Shown here piece after piece: positions 11,546 to 24,300 of a DNA stretch of 64,000 bases (positions are counted from its first letter, which is position 1; each line of letters opens with the position of its first letter). The notes beneath the pieces are model-generated. The model did not search any database and was not told the DNA's origin. It saw only the letters and a list, made by a program, of their open reading frames with translations. The translations under genes were made by a program, and so were the position numbers. Source of the stretch: Sclerodactyla briareus (lineage: Eukaryota > Echinodermata > Holothuroidea > Dendrochirotida > Sclerodactylidae); NCBI GenBank assembly GCA_026419785.1, contig JAODTK010005816.1, forward strand, positions 1-64,000, read 5' to 3'.

Positions 11546-13316
11546 TTGGATATATTTAGAGCGCTCACACGTGGAACTAGGGGTGCCATTTGGAGAGATT
11601 AGTTTTATAGTTTTGGGTAAGGTCAAAGCTCCACCTACAGTCACAGTCCAAATTAATGGTATGACTGGAAAAAAAATCTTTTCATTTCCAATGAAAAGGG
11701 AAGAAATTATTTTTTATTATTTTAGATTATTTTGATTTGCCCTGGATTCTTGTTTAGGATGTATTTCATTCAGATGAAGTCCGGATCCAGTATGGCTGGG
11801 TTTATTGAAATCAGGTAAGAGAGCCACAATTGAAGGCTTCCGGAAAAAAAGACCTGAATGTCCCATAATATGTAGGTTATTTTCAAATGAGGTTCATGTA
11901 ATTCTTCCCTCACCGCTACCAGGTTTTTAAAACACATCCACTTGTTGTATGATCTGTACAACGTGTACAGGTCACTCACTCAACCAAACAGTTGGGGGTC
12001 AGAATGGATCTGGCCATGCAGGGACATGCCAGGCACTGGCAAAAAAATTGCCCTTGCTCCCCCAGGATTAAGGAGGCAGGACCATAATATGCATTTAACC
12101 CAGCGGGACAAACCCAACAAGGGACTTGTTGGAGAGTTCAGCATTGGGTACCACGTCTCCAAAGGCAGCAAGGGGTGATAGACGCTCGACAAACGACCAC
12201 TGCAGTGCAGCAATGTCAGACCATGATCGGAGGGGGAAGGAAACCAGGCAGACGAATGAAAATACCTTCCAGCGCTTCAAGAAACCGCGAAGTCACGGAC
12301 AAATGCAGCATGGCAACCATACACATATTAAGGGAGAGATTGCAGAGCAGGAAAGTAAGCCTTGATAGCGGATCTGGCTATTGTACCTCAAAGGTATGGT
12401 GGTATGGATCATGTTAACCATGCTAGACCTCAAGACAGGATTGAAATGCCAACTTGTTGGTAATATTTTTTTATAGCCCTACCAGGCACGGTCTCAAAAT
12501 ATTTGTAGAGACACAAATGGCTGCTTTTCAGATTCAAGAATTTTTGCTCCATGATAAAGCAGATTGTCTTCGATAGAAACAGGATAGTTTAGCCCAACTC
12601 TAAACTAAACATTGCCTGGTGGGTAAACCGCCAAGGTGGTATATCCCATTTCGATCAGCGGGACATTATCACCATGTTTTATCAGGAGGATTTCTGACTA
12701 GAAGTGGGAGGTTAGCTTCCATGCACACACTCCCTCCTATGCTCCAGAGTGGTGCACTGTCGCCCATATTCGAACTCATTCGAGATTTGGGAGGTCGTAT
12801 ACATTGTGTGACAAAGTTGTGTAATCGGACTTGCATTAGAGAGTTATGGCGTTCACACGCCAAATCTTCCGGCAGTAGCGGGCAGTGACGGCAGGCAGCG
12901 GAGACAACGGTGTCAAAACATAATGTCCGGAAGGGGGGGAATATTACCTTAACAAATGCCACATTTTAGTGATTTAAGACAATTCCATGGGCTTAGATGA
13001 TAAACTCCGGACGCGTTGGCAAAACAAGGGCACATTCGTGTTGAAATATCATTTAATCAGGAATGCAGTGCTTTACAATTTCCTATGTGTCTCCACGATA
13101 AACAAGGTCAAGTCACCAATGAGAGGCCTAATGATTCTGAATTACTTTATACTGTTATACTACGCTAGTTTATGAGGAGTCAAATCAAACAGGGATAATT
13201 ATCAGTCAGACCAGGTCGTGAAATAGATATATTTCGACTACACCAAATAAAGTACAACAGAACCCTACAGGATCACAAGAGACAGGAAGACAATTTTTTT
13301 TAATTTACTGCATCAG
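11546..13316. other. Unassigned, no gene seen
   Basis: Several overlapping frames of 60-97 codons exist on both strands (for example 11942-12178 plus, 12669-12962 minus), but none shows a domain, a plausible splice pattern or agreement between neighbouring frames. A CGGCAGTAGCGGGCAGTGACGG stretch near 12870 (written here as a position, no longer motif implied) resembles the repeat that starts at 13317. Confidence 0.35.
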
Positions 13317-14001
13317 CATCAGGCCTCGAATGTACCCGACGGCACTGACGGCAATTGCCGTCGGTGCCCTGCCAATTTGCCGTGATGCCCTCACATTTCA
13401 AGCTTCCCGACCGCAGTGACTGCCGTGCCCCTAATTGCTCATTGCCGTCGGTGCCCTCCCTTCTCAAAACTAGCGATAATACCCTACAGCAACTTCTAAT
13501 AGTTTCCATTTAATCATCAGCCCCATTACATGTAAAGTGGCATGAGTTTCCGCATTTCATTTTACTCAATTCTGCATGGATTAGTCCTTTCATTCATTGT
13601 ATTGTACTGTTTGTGCACCATACATCCGTGTATGTCCAATGGTACCGTACTATCGTATTGAAGTGAAAACTAACTTACTACCGCAACCTATGTATCTATT
13701 ATATTACCGCAAACTGTAACGTCAATTCATCGCGTAGCCTATCGAATCTCGCTCCGCATCACACATTAATCACGATTATCCTTCAACCCTCATGTACTAC
13801 TTCTGTCTGTAGGAATTGGTACGAGGCATCATAATAAGTGTCATCTTACAACGTTAACCACCAGGCCTGGCCGGTCGAGCCCCGACACCCGCCTCTGCCC
13901 AACACCTTACATAATAATTGAAACGGTAGTTTAATGCACAGCGACTGCCTACATAGTCACATAATTGTACATTCACTTCTAGTTCTGAGCTAATTACTTA
14001 C

Positions 14002-14197
14002 TGCGGTGCATTGCAGGCCGATCTCGCACATGGTTGTTGAACTGGTTCGAACCAGTTCCGCCGGCATCGCAGCGATGCATGACAGCGCTACGATGGTCGG
14101 CGGGCCCGGTGGGTATTTGTGTGGGTGTTGGATTTGAGGTGATACTGTTATGATTGTAGTTGCTCGCGATTTCCTTGCGGGACACGGACCTTTTCAA
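14002..14197 (-). CDS. Exon-like open frame ending at a GTAAGT site
   Basis: On the minus strand a frame of 65 codons runs from just after a TAG at 14198-14200 to the donor-like GTAAGTAAT beginning at 14001. The translation is mixed in composition (SNYNHNSITSNPTPTQIPTG in the first half, DAGGTGSNQFNNHVRDRP near the end) and matches no family I recognise. There is no ATG at its start and the upstream acceptor (GTGTAG) has a poor pyrimidine tract. Two palindromes lie inside it. It may be a real exon, a promoter-proximal CpG-rich segment, or chance. Confidence 0.2.
14040..14078. repeat. Two adjacent perfect palindromes
   Basis: AACTGGTTCGAACCAGTT (14040-14057) is an 18-bp perfect palindrome. 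Six bases later GCATCGC (14064-14070) and GCGATGC (14072-14078) form a second around a single A. Confidence 0.85.
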
Positions 14198-14908
14198 CTA
14201 CACTTTATAAATCGCATATCAGTAGTCCACTGATACGTGTGAATAATTATATTGCCAGAAAGCTACATTGGTTTTTTCATGGAAAATTAAAAAACAAAAA
14301 CGATCTCATTTTGAGTATGCTAGATGAATATTATGAGTTGCAAAAATCATTGTCAAAACGAGCGTTACCGACCGATAAGAACACTTGAGCTTATAACGTT
14401 ACGTATTATGATGAGAGAGTTTACACGGTTTACAGAAAACATTTTGGCGGTAATTTGCCTTCTTGCCCGTGTCTTTTTTCAGATTGCCTTGATGCCCTTA
14501 AAAATTGTTTCTAAATTGCCTTGGTGGTGCCCTGCCTATAGCTAATATAATAACAGGAGAGATTATGATGAGCCTGTGTTTCTTGAAGTCATTCCATACA
14601 GCTCGTGATACAAATCATATCCCAGCAGAACAAGTACTGTAATGTTAACTGTGCTTTTGCAAGACACACCTATGCTATGTCCTGAGCCTGCCATATATAG
14701 TTAGTCCTGGACACTTGGTAGGCAATTCGGTAGTCACTTCAATTGGTAAACTTGAACATTTGTAATTTAATTTCCACAAGCCAAGTTAGAGAAATGCATT
14801 GGTAGAGTGTAGTACAATACAATGAGTTCAACAAGTGGGTTCCTGAACCATGACGCGCAATCTCGCCCTTTTTTATTCCTTTGGCGAGGAAAAGGACTAT
14901 GCAATCAT

Positions 14909-14983
14909 GTCTGTGCATATGTGTGTTGTGTGTGTGTGTGTGTGTGTGTGTCTATGTATGTGTGCGTGTCTGTGGTGTGTGTG
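14909..14983. repeat. (TG)n microsatellite
   Basis: A pure TG run (about 14926-14951) in a longer TG/TA-interrupted tract. Frames through it are Cys/Val artefacts. Confidence 0.95.
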
Positions 14984-15137
14984 ACACCTTTCATCATGAT
15001 ATCTAACAAACAAGAGCAGGTATCAAGTTCACAATTAGTCATGACAACGTCAAGGTCTTGAAGGTCCCCATAGGCAACTCTTCTACATCTTGGCAGACGC
15101 AACCTCAAAGATTGTTTCAATGGAAATGAACTACGAT

Positions 15138-15405
15138 TTGGTGACCTACTTTGACCTTTCGACCTCATATGACCTAATGAACTTGTGACCTTCGGGTCAA
15201 GTTTTTGTGACGACCAGACACCTCTTGTTGCAGCAACCAACAAGTCATTTGCACTGAACGTACATGCTATCACATGCACATAGCTTGTTATCTATCTTCA
15301 TATATCTTCACAACAAAGCACTTAGGAGGTTTGCGTAATGGAAAATTTTGTTTGGCTGTGCAAACTACATACATTGACCTACTTTGACCTCATTTTCCTC
15401 TTGAC
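15138..15405. repeat. TGACCT half-site clusters
   Basis: Repeated TGACC(T) words spaced by 5-8 bases, as in GACCTACTTTGACC at about 15145 and again at about 15377. These resemble monomers of the other arrays and are probably a fragment of the same kind of element. Confidence 0.4.
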
Positions 15406-15631
15406 TTCTGTCAGTTCTTTTAACAACCACACTTGTTGCACTCACATACAGGGAAGCCCTCATTTTACGGTTGTTAGATGGAGAGTTAGGTTTAGAAAAT
15501 GTACTACAGATAAAATGACAGATGTCATCTGTTAGGCGGTTCATACGCTCATCTGGAAGACGTTTTGGTCGCTTGCAATTAATCTCACTGCCCATTATTT
15601 CATGGCATTTCAGAACTATTTTCCCGCTCAT
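15365..15631 (-). CDS. Unrecognised open frame, weak
   Basis: An 88-codon minus-strand frame with balanced composition in its first 70 residues (KIVLKCHEIMGSEINCKRPK, then LPDERMNRLTDDICHF). It overlaps a 138-codon plus-strand frame (15522-15938) that runs into the repeat at 15800, so at least one is spurious. No domain is recognised; it could be a decayed transposon frame or chance. Confidence 0.15.
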   Translation of the reverse strand: MSGKIVLKCHEIMGSEINCKRPKRLPDERMNRLTDDICHFICSTFSKPNSPSNNRKMRASLYVSATSVVVKRTDRSQEENEVKVGQCM

Positions 15632-15799
15632 TTGGTCGAAATTTTTTTCCCCACTTTGTGTACTGCTGTCGGCGTCATACAGGGTAGCTTGGTTGATTCA
15701 TAACGAACCCCCGAAAAAAAACCTTCAAACTTATTGCAAAGACACAAAACAAACATGGCGATCGCGTGAAATCCTACAAAACTTGAAAAATTTGCCTAA

Positions 15800-16098
15800 A
15801 TTTGCAATTAATGACCTCTTATTACTAATTAGGCTGACAAAATCAATCATTCATCTAACCTGTCCACCAGGTTCCTACAGTTCAAACTACATCACTGTAG
15901 CACATCGGTTCTTGTGTAATCTTGCAAACGAGCTTTAAACATAATAACATAAATTAACTAATTACCCAACTTATTAATGCTTTTGCTGCCCAAAATCTCA
16001 TCAGATCGTGTACACCCCAAAATTTTGTCATAATCACCTCACGAAATCCTTCAACAAGAAAGGTGACATACACACACACACATGCCAAAGTGACCACT
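15800..16098 (+). mobile_element. Family 1 3' block, truncated copy E
   Basis: Matches the 3' block of copies A and B: CATCTAACCTGTCCACCAGG, CACTGTAGCACATCGGTTCT, CAGATCGTGTACACC and a CA tract are all in the same order. It stops at GTGACCACTAAG before the terminal hairpin, and there is no 5' part, so it is truncated at both ends. Confidence 0.75.
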
Positions 16099-19000
16099 AA
16101 GCTGGCGGCAGGTACACAAGGCTCCTCCAATGCAATGCCAACATTATCATTGATGAATGGGGTGGGGATCCCCTTCTTTTTCAGCTAAGAGAATCATTTT
16201 TTTTGGGACTGTCCATGTTTGGTTGCTATCCTTAGTTGGGTCAATGCTCAACATTCGCAAATTGTGGGAGATAATTACGTTTTCATTTGTTGTTTTAATA
16301 TGGGGTGTCCAGCCCCTGCAGTTTCAGTTCAAACTGGGTGGGAGTTTCGTTATTTTTTGTTCAAGCAAGAAAGCAATTTGGACTAGATGGTGTGCTTTCA
16401 ATTCCATTTTTTCAAAGAACAGTTACCAATACGAGGTCCTTTGTGAGCAAGTTAAAGGACAACGGCAGGATGAAATATCAGAGGCGATAAGAAATAGGCT
16501 GAAGAAAAACATGAATGCGTCAGTCCAAACACCTGAAGTTCATACACTTTCCGTTACGGAGTTACGTTTTTAAGAAGTTGTGCATGTGTTTTTGCACAAG
16601 ATGATGCCGCATCCCATCATGCAATAAGTCATGTCATACTTGCACAACTCTGCAAACAATCTGCCAAAATCTTCTTGTGTTTTCTATTTGCAATTCACAC
16701 ATTATTTATTCACTTTGGAAAACATTCAGTCTATAGAGGAGGATCGCTGTAGTGGTTGGTTAGGTTCTGTCGTTACTTTGGTGAGAGAAAGACACAGAAC
16801 TCTTGCTAATTGATGACGTATTCAACAAAACTAAACAATGACATACTGACATAACTTCCCAGGTTGTCCAAGTGTGATGTCATGAGTTATTGTCAATTGG
16901 GATTCCCCCAATTTTCTCCTGCATTAGGGACCAAACATTGGAGGCCACTAACCGCAACAGGACCATCGTTGCAATTGAGTTTGGACCGCCTAGATCAGTT
17001 TTCCATTCTCCATGATATAACTTCTGTTGTATCCAAGCCCTCCAGTTGTCCTTTCAAGTAACGACATTAGAACCAAGAATCCTGGTTGATAGAGCTGTCG
17101 TGAGAGATTACAAAAGTTTGGGTGGGGTGTCAAATGGGTTTGTGTTCATTTTCTTCAAGACGGGTAGATTATTAGTTCATATGACTCTTACAGTATTTTG
17201 ATGTTTAGCAAATGTTTCCCAATATATTGTATGTCATTGCATAGTGTTCACAGGATAATCGGTATCATATCGGCCCGATTATGGCACAATCGGAATCGGT
17301 AGCAGAATCGGGCAATTGCTTATCTAGTTTTTTTGATCACAAGATACTGATTATTCATCATACATATGGACGGCAGAAATTGCACATTTAACCGCTCAAA
17401 TTGGTACTGTTTACGTAAACACACATCAAAAATATCACACATGTTGAAGCAAAAAATGTCTTTCAATTTCCACATGCGCTAGAACTCCCCTCACCACCCG
17501 CTCTCGCCCAATAAAAGCGAGAACTTACAGAACTATCATTTCTGTCAGGGCAGAGCCGCTAACATGACTAGGTCATATGCTGCGCATCGTGCTTTACTAT
17601 GACATAAGTAGACACAAATACAATGGGCGATGGCCTCATGCTACCACATAACCATTGCTCGATTTAGCATGAATACCGAAAGCAAGAACGTTGCCTGAAT
17701 TTGGGATTGTAATGTGCCAGAATCATTGCTAAAACTAATATACTTATCATCGTTGTATCCAGCGAGAAATTGGTGAATCATCCATCATTCATGGCTTGAG
17801 TACTCGTGGCTTATCTCCGCAAATCGGTGACTGCCACTGCTTGAGTGTTTCTAGTCTTTGTGCTGCATTCTTTCAACTCGAATGTCCATACATACGATTC
17901 ACAACTGTTGAGAACCTTCTTTTGACAGGCACACTTTTCCACTAGCCAGTTCGTGTTCAAGTGCTGATGCTCACCACAGACAGTTCGGAAGGAATATACC
18001 AGATTCGGTCAGATTACCCCCCATAGCAATATCATTACGACTTATTTTTAAACTGTAATCACTATTTGAAAACGCAGCCAGTTCATCAATGTTTTCGGAT
18101 GTTCTTGTTAATTAATAAGTGGTGGGTGGAATCCGTAAAGTTTTGGATGATGGCAGGATTCGTAATTTTCGGCAGGGGAGTTTTTTCGAAAGATACGTTT
18201 GGCTGGGCAGACCCAATGTGTTTGTCCGAACACTCGAACTGCGGTCATTCCTGTCGAACCTTTGACACAATATCAGACGGAGAAATACATACACACAGAG
18301 GTATAAGCCGGGGAGGTGGGTTAACGAAGAAAAAAATCCCATCTGGCTGAAACAACGGGCTCACTCCACAGCCATATGTCATGATAGATGACACCATGTA
18401 TCATGCAATGCATGGGTGTAGTGCAGGGTTAGGCGAAAAGCCCTCACTTTTCGATGTTTGCTCTGCCCCAGTTTGACTAAAATCACTGCAAACGTAGATA
18501 TTTTTTTCATTTAATTTCATGAATTCAGGTCCTAATCTTCTCATCTACAAAGTTATTTCACATAATTACCTATTCATGATGGAAACATTTCGGACTGACT
18601 CTATTTTTCTGACTTGAGAGTATCGAATGGTCGCCATTTTGAAACAAGTTATGGATTGGGGGTCATCTGGTATTCCCAATCACGACTCGAAGTCGACCAC
18701 TTGTGTACGGCAAAAGAAACGTTTTATCTCGTATTAAGGTATATCCAGTTTCGAAAGAACTCACCATTCATCACAGGGCCAATGCAAAAACCCCATTGAT
18801 GTTAACTGTGCGCGGAGAGATAGCGAGTGATGTGAAGGTACCGCACTACATGTTCCACCATTACCATGTTGTTGTGTACGGTGGTAATGGCATTCGCAAA
18901 GGAGCATGCGGTAGCGCTGTGCTGCGCTACATGCAAAGGAAAATATTTCCATGCGTCTTTGTATCTTACGCGAATAAATCGACTTCATGATATATTTATA

Positions 19001-19239
19001 AGAGTTTGGAACTTTCGAATCCATTTCGAAGCTGACATATATTTTGTTTCCTTCGCCGGGAGCCCAAACATATGCATTCAATAAAAAGGATGGAATTGAA
19101 TAACGCAAAAGCCCAAAGGCTAGGATTCCTTGAATCTTTCTGACAACCTTATCTAGACACAAGGACAAATTGGAGATTTGCAATCATCTCATATGGGCAA
19201 CATAACATCCTGTACAAATTTCCTATTTATCCAACCAAC
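16099..19239. other. Unassigned, scattered open frames
   Basis: Nothing here is shared with the arrays except an ATCGGTATCATATCGGCC-type palindromic word at about 17257. A 138-codon plus frame (16157-16573) and a 96-codon plus frame (18703-18990, opposed by a 140-codon minus frame) look like mixed protein but have no known motif and no consistent splice sites. Nothing supports a gene call. Confidence 0.3.
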
Positions 19240-21365
19240 CAATAGGTTCCTATACTCTCGATAAAAAGCTACCCACTAATGTCAAGATTTCCAGAACTTC
19301 GACGCTATGGTAACCTCAATGACCTGACCCCAAAACATAGGGGTTCATTAAATCATTGTGGGGCACACATACCAAGTATGGCCTCATCCATCCAATGAAG
19401 TTGAATTATCTGTTCCCAAGTCCTAAATTGGGCAAATCTTGACTATTCACAATGTTCATTATTGTTTTCAAAGTTCCCTATGGTACCTCAGATGACCTGA
19501 CCTGACCACAAAACAATTGGTTCATAGCACTCTTCTGGGAACACACACACCATAATACTTGATCCATCCAGTGGGGTCGAGTTATCATGTTTAAACAAGC
19601 TAAAATTTTGCCAAATATAAATTTTTTTTTCACAATTCCCCAATCTGACCCCCCGATTACACCAAAAAACATAGGGTTTCTGTACTCCTCTAAGAAAGCT
19701 GCATTACCAGTTTCATCTATAGACCAGGCATTCTGGACATTTCATGTTAACAAGATTTTCAGACTTTTGACACTCCTCATTCTCTTGACCTCAGATGACC
19801 TTTGACCTTACCCAAAACCATAGGAATCATGTACTCATTATGGGTAACCCATATACGCATCAAGGTAATAACTTTATCCATCCAAGTGGGTCGTAGTTAC
19901 GTGTTATTAGACTAAATCTGCCAAATTGGTCAAATTTTCAGAATTTCCCATTTTTCTCGAAATGACCCCCCGACCTGAACCATACACAATAGGGTTCCTG
20001 CTCTCTTAGAAAGTGCATACCGAGTTTCATCGATTGCAATGGACCAGGCATTCTGGACTTATCGTGGTTAACAAGATTTGTTTCAGACTTTGACCTCTCT
20101 TGACCTCATATGACCTTTGCCTGACCCCAAAACAATAGGAATCATGTACTCATTATGGGGAAGCACATACCAAGTATGACTTGATCCATCTCAATGGGGT
20201 CGAGTTATTGTGTTACGAGCTAAATCTGCCAAATTGTCAAATTTTCAGAATTTCCCTATTTTTTCTTTTTTTCTCGAATCTGCCCCGAACTACACAAAAA
20301 CAATAGGGTTTCTGTACTCCTCATAAGAAAGCTGCATACCGAGTTTCAATATATTGCAATGGACCAGGCATTCTGGACTTATCGTGTTAACAAGATTTTT
20401 CAGACTTTGACCTCTCTTGACCTCAGATACCTTTGACCTGACCCCAAAACATAAGGGAGTCATGGTACTTGTTATGGGAGCCCATATACCAAGTATGAAC
20501 TTTATCCATTCAAGTGGGGTCGAGTTAGATCGTGGTTAACAGCTAAAAATTTGCTGGATTATCAATTTTTCACAATTTCCCAATTTTGTTCCCCAATCTG
20601 ACCCTATATTTACAACACCAAAACAACAGGCTTCCTGTACTTCTCATAAAGCTGCATACAGAATTCAACCGAATCGTACCACAGCATTCTGAACTTACCG
20701 TGTTAACAGATTTCAAACTTTATCACTCATTATGGGGAACCCATATACCAGTATGAACTTGATCCATCCAAGTGGGGTCGAGTTATTGTGTTACGAGCTA
20801 AATCTGCCAAATTGTCAAATTTTCAGAATTTCCCTATTTTTTCTTTTTTTCTCGAATCTGCCCCGAACTACACAAAAACAATAGGGTTTCTGTACTCCTC
20901 ATAAGAAAGCTGCATACCGAGTTTCAATATATTGCAATGGACCAGGCATTCTGGACTTATCGTGTTAACAAGATTTTTCAGACTTTGACCTCTCTTGACC
21001 TCAGATACCTTTGACCTGACCCCAAAACAATAGGAATCATGTACTCATTATGGGGAACCCTATACCAAGATGAACTTTATCCATTCAAGTGGGGTCGAGT
21101 TATCGGTTAACAGCTAAACTTTGCCGAATATCATTTTTCACAATTTCCCAATTTTTTTCCCCAATCTGACCCTAGATTTACACCAAAAACAATAGGGCTC
21201 CTGTTTCTCCATAAGAAGCTGCATACATAATTTCAACCGAATCGGACCATGCCATCTGACTTACCGTGTTAACAAGATTTTTCAAACTTATCCTCATTCT
21301 GGGAAAACACCCAGATACCAAGTATGAACTTGATCCATTCATGCAGGATTGAGTTAATTATAATC
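19240..21365 (+). repeat. Array of about 310-bp TGACCT-rich monomers
   Basis: Monomers carry, in order: AATAGGGTTTCTGTACTCCT, GAGTTTCAATCGATTGCAAT, GGACCAGGCATTCTGGACTT, a TGACCTCAGATGACC word, ACCCCAAAACAATAGGA, ATCATGTACTCATTATGGGG, then ATCCATCCAAGTGGGGTCGA and CTAAATCTGCCAAATTG. The GGGGTCGAG landmark falls at about 19562, 19874, 20183, 20506, 20761 and 21080, with older forms at about 19387 and 21330, so spacing is mostly 309-323 bp with two short steps near 255. One segment is duplicated exactly. It probably forms the core of a larger element whose 3' end is the GACTGCATAACTTC region near 21400. Confidence 0.85.
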
Positions 21366-24300
21366 GTGTACATAGGCTGGGCCGTCACACCACACCCACT
21401 GGCATGACTGCATAACTTCTCTACTTCGTCAGGAATCGAAACTAGCTGATTATGACTACACAACTGTATTGTCTATTGAGGGATTCCAACTCAGGCAAGT
21501 GCCTACGTAAATGCATGATATATGAACGTGGTACTGTTGTCTGACTTGAATATCGGAATCGGCAATATCCGATATTGCATATTCATTTGAACACTATTAT
21601 TGCATATTGAGGGAAACCTCCTTTAACTTCAATGTAAATACAGTATGAAACATTGTATATCACCTATTGGAAATTATGAACTGACAGAAGTCCTTCAACA
21701 TTAACTACCTGCAAATAATACTTGTGCCTATCATCCTTCTTCACAGAAATGGTAGGGTTTCTATCTGCCATTTATGCTGGTAATGCGGAATCCCAATACA
21801 CTGTTGGATATTATATGTATTATTCAAAAGCTTGGTGCACTCCAGGATTGAAAACAATATGGACAAAAGTTAATGATTGTCACGTGATGTCCAATACCAA
21901 GCAGTATATTGAGTGGGTACATGAAAGTTGGGTCCAGTGGTACCCACACAGACGAACAGAACTTCCCTTCACGCTATTCCTCCAGAATATTTCAGTGCTG
22001 AGGAGTCAATGCCGAACATTTATCACATTACGTGTACAAGTCCAGTGAACTTGCAAATGCTTTAACCCAGAAAAACGCTAGATTGCCTCAGTCTTACATC
22101 ATATTGACTGGCCTTGTGTGATGCAAGCGTGTGTACACTGAGCGAGAGCTCTTCACATGTAACAAGAATCAGTCTATTCAAACCCATGTTCAGCCCGAAC
22201 CCATTCCATGACTTCAGCCTTGTTAACAGCCACTGTCATTAGTTTATGGGCACCGAGTTGTCAAATGTTTAGTTGTTCTTGCCCCTTGGATCAGTGGAGG
22301 GCGAGGCTGCCCTGAGATTGGAAATCACCAAACCTGTACACATAACGCAGTGTTTTCAAATGTAAAAAAATGATCGCTTTCACAGAAACTATGTATTCGC
22401 CCATTTCCTACGGAAATCACAGGAAATGAGTTTTCTATCATCACTGAAGTCAGTTCTTGGCATTTTCAAGGAACATTTGCATCTTTTGATAACATTCTCA
22501 GAGAATTATGAAAAGTTGTTTTTTTGGTGACCATTGTACTCCAATGTCAATGGGGTTTTTGCATTGACACTGCGATTAACGCTGAATTGTTTGAGTGATC
22601 ATCAATTTGTAATAAATTATGCTGGGATTGACGTAGACCCCCAGTAGGCCTAGTGCCTACAAATAATTCCATGACTTGATTCACTGGAAAGTTGATACAA
22701 CAATTATAATTAACAGCTCAAGCAATGATTCTATTACATTTGAAACAAATTTTTGGCCTTGTTTTGAGTGCTGTGGGAGAGGGGAGGGGGGCCATCACCT
22801 GCGGGGATAATACATCGTATCAACATGTGTGATATTAGAAACTACAATTTGTGTGCAAAAATATACAAAAATATACTTTTGTAATCCTAGATGCTGCATG
22901 CATGTTGCAGGGACTGCACCTTGAACTATTCTTCTCCATGAACGAAGTAGGACTTACAGACAATGTGCATGTGCTACATAGCATCGCTGTCTATTTTTGA
23001 ACTGTGGGGTGTGGACTATACACTTATTTTTATATTTCAGAATATGTTTGACACACAATAGACACACAATTCAACACATTCAAGACAACATTCCAGGGTG
23101 TCGCCCAAATTTGCTCTCCCAATTCTCTGAGTTTTCAATGTCGAAAAATGTTGAAAGTCACTTTCAAGGAGTCCCCCTATTTCCAGCATTGGGCTCAAGC
23201 AAGTCTGACAGGTTCTCCCTATACTGACAGAGGATGGTCACATGGTTACTTGTAACCCAGCACAACCGAAAAATAGCCCAAGTAAATAACTACCCTGCAA
23301 ACGTAAATAGGAAAGAATAACGGCTAGGACCAAAATGCAGCTGTGCTTCGGGGCACAAACAGGGATGGTATCAACAAGAAATAGACACCAAAACGGTAAG
23401 CCACACCAAGCTGAAATAGCAGGATGGTACACCGGAATGGAAGAAGTCTGTCTACCCAGGGTGGGAAGGCACTCTGTCACAAAGGGGAAGTCACAATCTT
23501 TGACCCAGCTAAAGAAGCCTGCAGGCATGTGTCAGTAATGATAATTCCACATATTCTTCAGGGTCAGCAGACAGAAATTCACAGTTCTTGGTCAAGTTAT
23601 GTTTTTAGTCGTACGGCTAACCTGTACGAGTTCCAATTTTTGTGAAGTATAAGCATGATCTATTTATTCTGTTTCAGAAATTTTGACCAATGGAGCTGAA
23701 ATATATTTTTCATTTGGTTCTACAACAAGTCCTGGTGTTGACATCTGTCATTGAATACTATTAAGCCTATTACAGAGGGTTTATTCGTCCAACTTTATCA
23801 GCCATTACAGAGGATTATTCCTCCACTTTATCATCCCTGGGGTAAATTCTTTTTGTTCTGTTTTTTTTCCCAGCCACAGCACCACTACACAGAAATTTGG
23901 GTGTTTCACATGTCTGCATCAATGTACAGGAATATATTTTGTATCGAAGATCATATCCCATAAATGCTTCCTCAAAGAAAAAAAATATTCGTCTCCTAAT
24001 TGCCAAATGTTATATGAGTTACAAGAATCCTGATTAAACCATAGACGCAATAATCATGGATTATTGATAGGCTACAGAAATAGGGACAATTTCAGAGCAC
24101 TTTGTTGATTGCCACAATGAGCAGGTCAGATGGCCATCTCTCTACCGGCTTATGGTTCCAGTTTTGCCATGAGGTGATTGACCCCTAAGGCATTCAGTGT
24201 TTCCCCGATTTTTAGTTGCGATCATCAGGGAGGGGATTCGAGGGAGGGGTATTCCCTCACGGTCCTCATTTGAAATTTCTGTCACTTGAGGAAAAAATAG

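Larger units (their letters stand above)
13317..14540. repeat. Interrupted TTGCCGTCGGTGCCCT repeat
   Basis: The word TTGCCKTSGTGCCCT occurs at about 13355, 13374, 13442, 14484 and 14517 (the last with an inserted GGT), in two clusters separated by about 1 kb of other sequence. The first cluster includes the perfect 16-bp palindrome GACGGCAATTGCCGTC at 13347-13362. It may be the two ends of one element or two fragments of a dispersed repeat. Confidence 0.5.

Noticed and set aside
16157..16573. A 138-codon plus-strand frame
   Set aside because: The hydrophobic first half and charged second half look protein-like, but no family is recognised and an overlapping frame is equally open. Too little support.
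18703..19183. Opposed open frames of 96 (plus) and 140 (minus) codons
   Set aside because: Both cannot be coding over the same bases, neither begins with a well-placed ATG, and no motif is visible.
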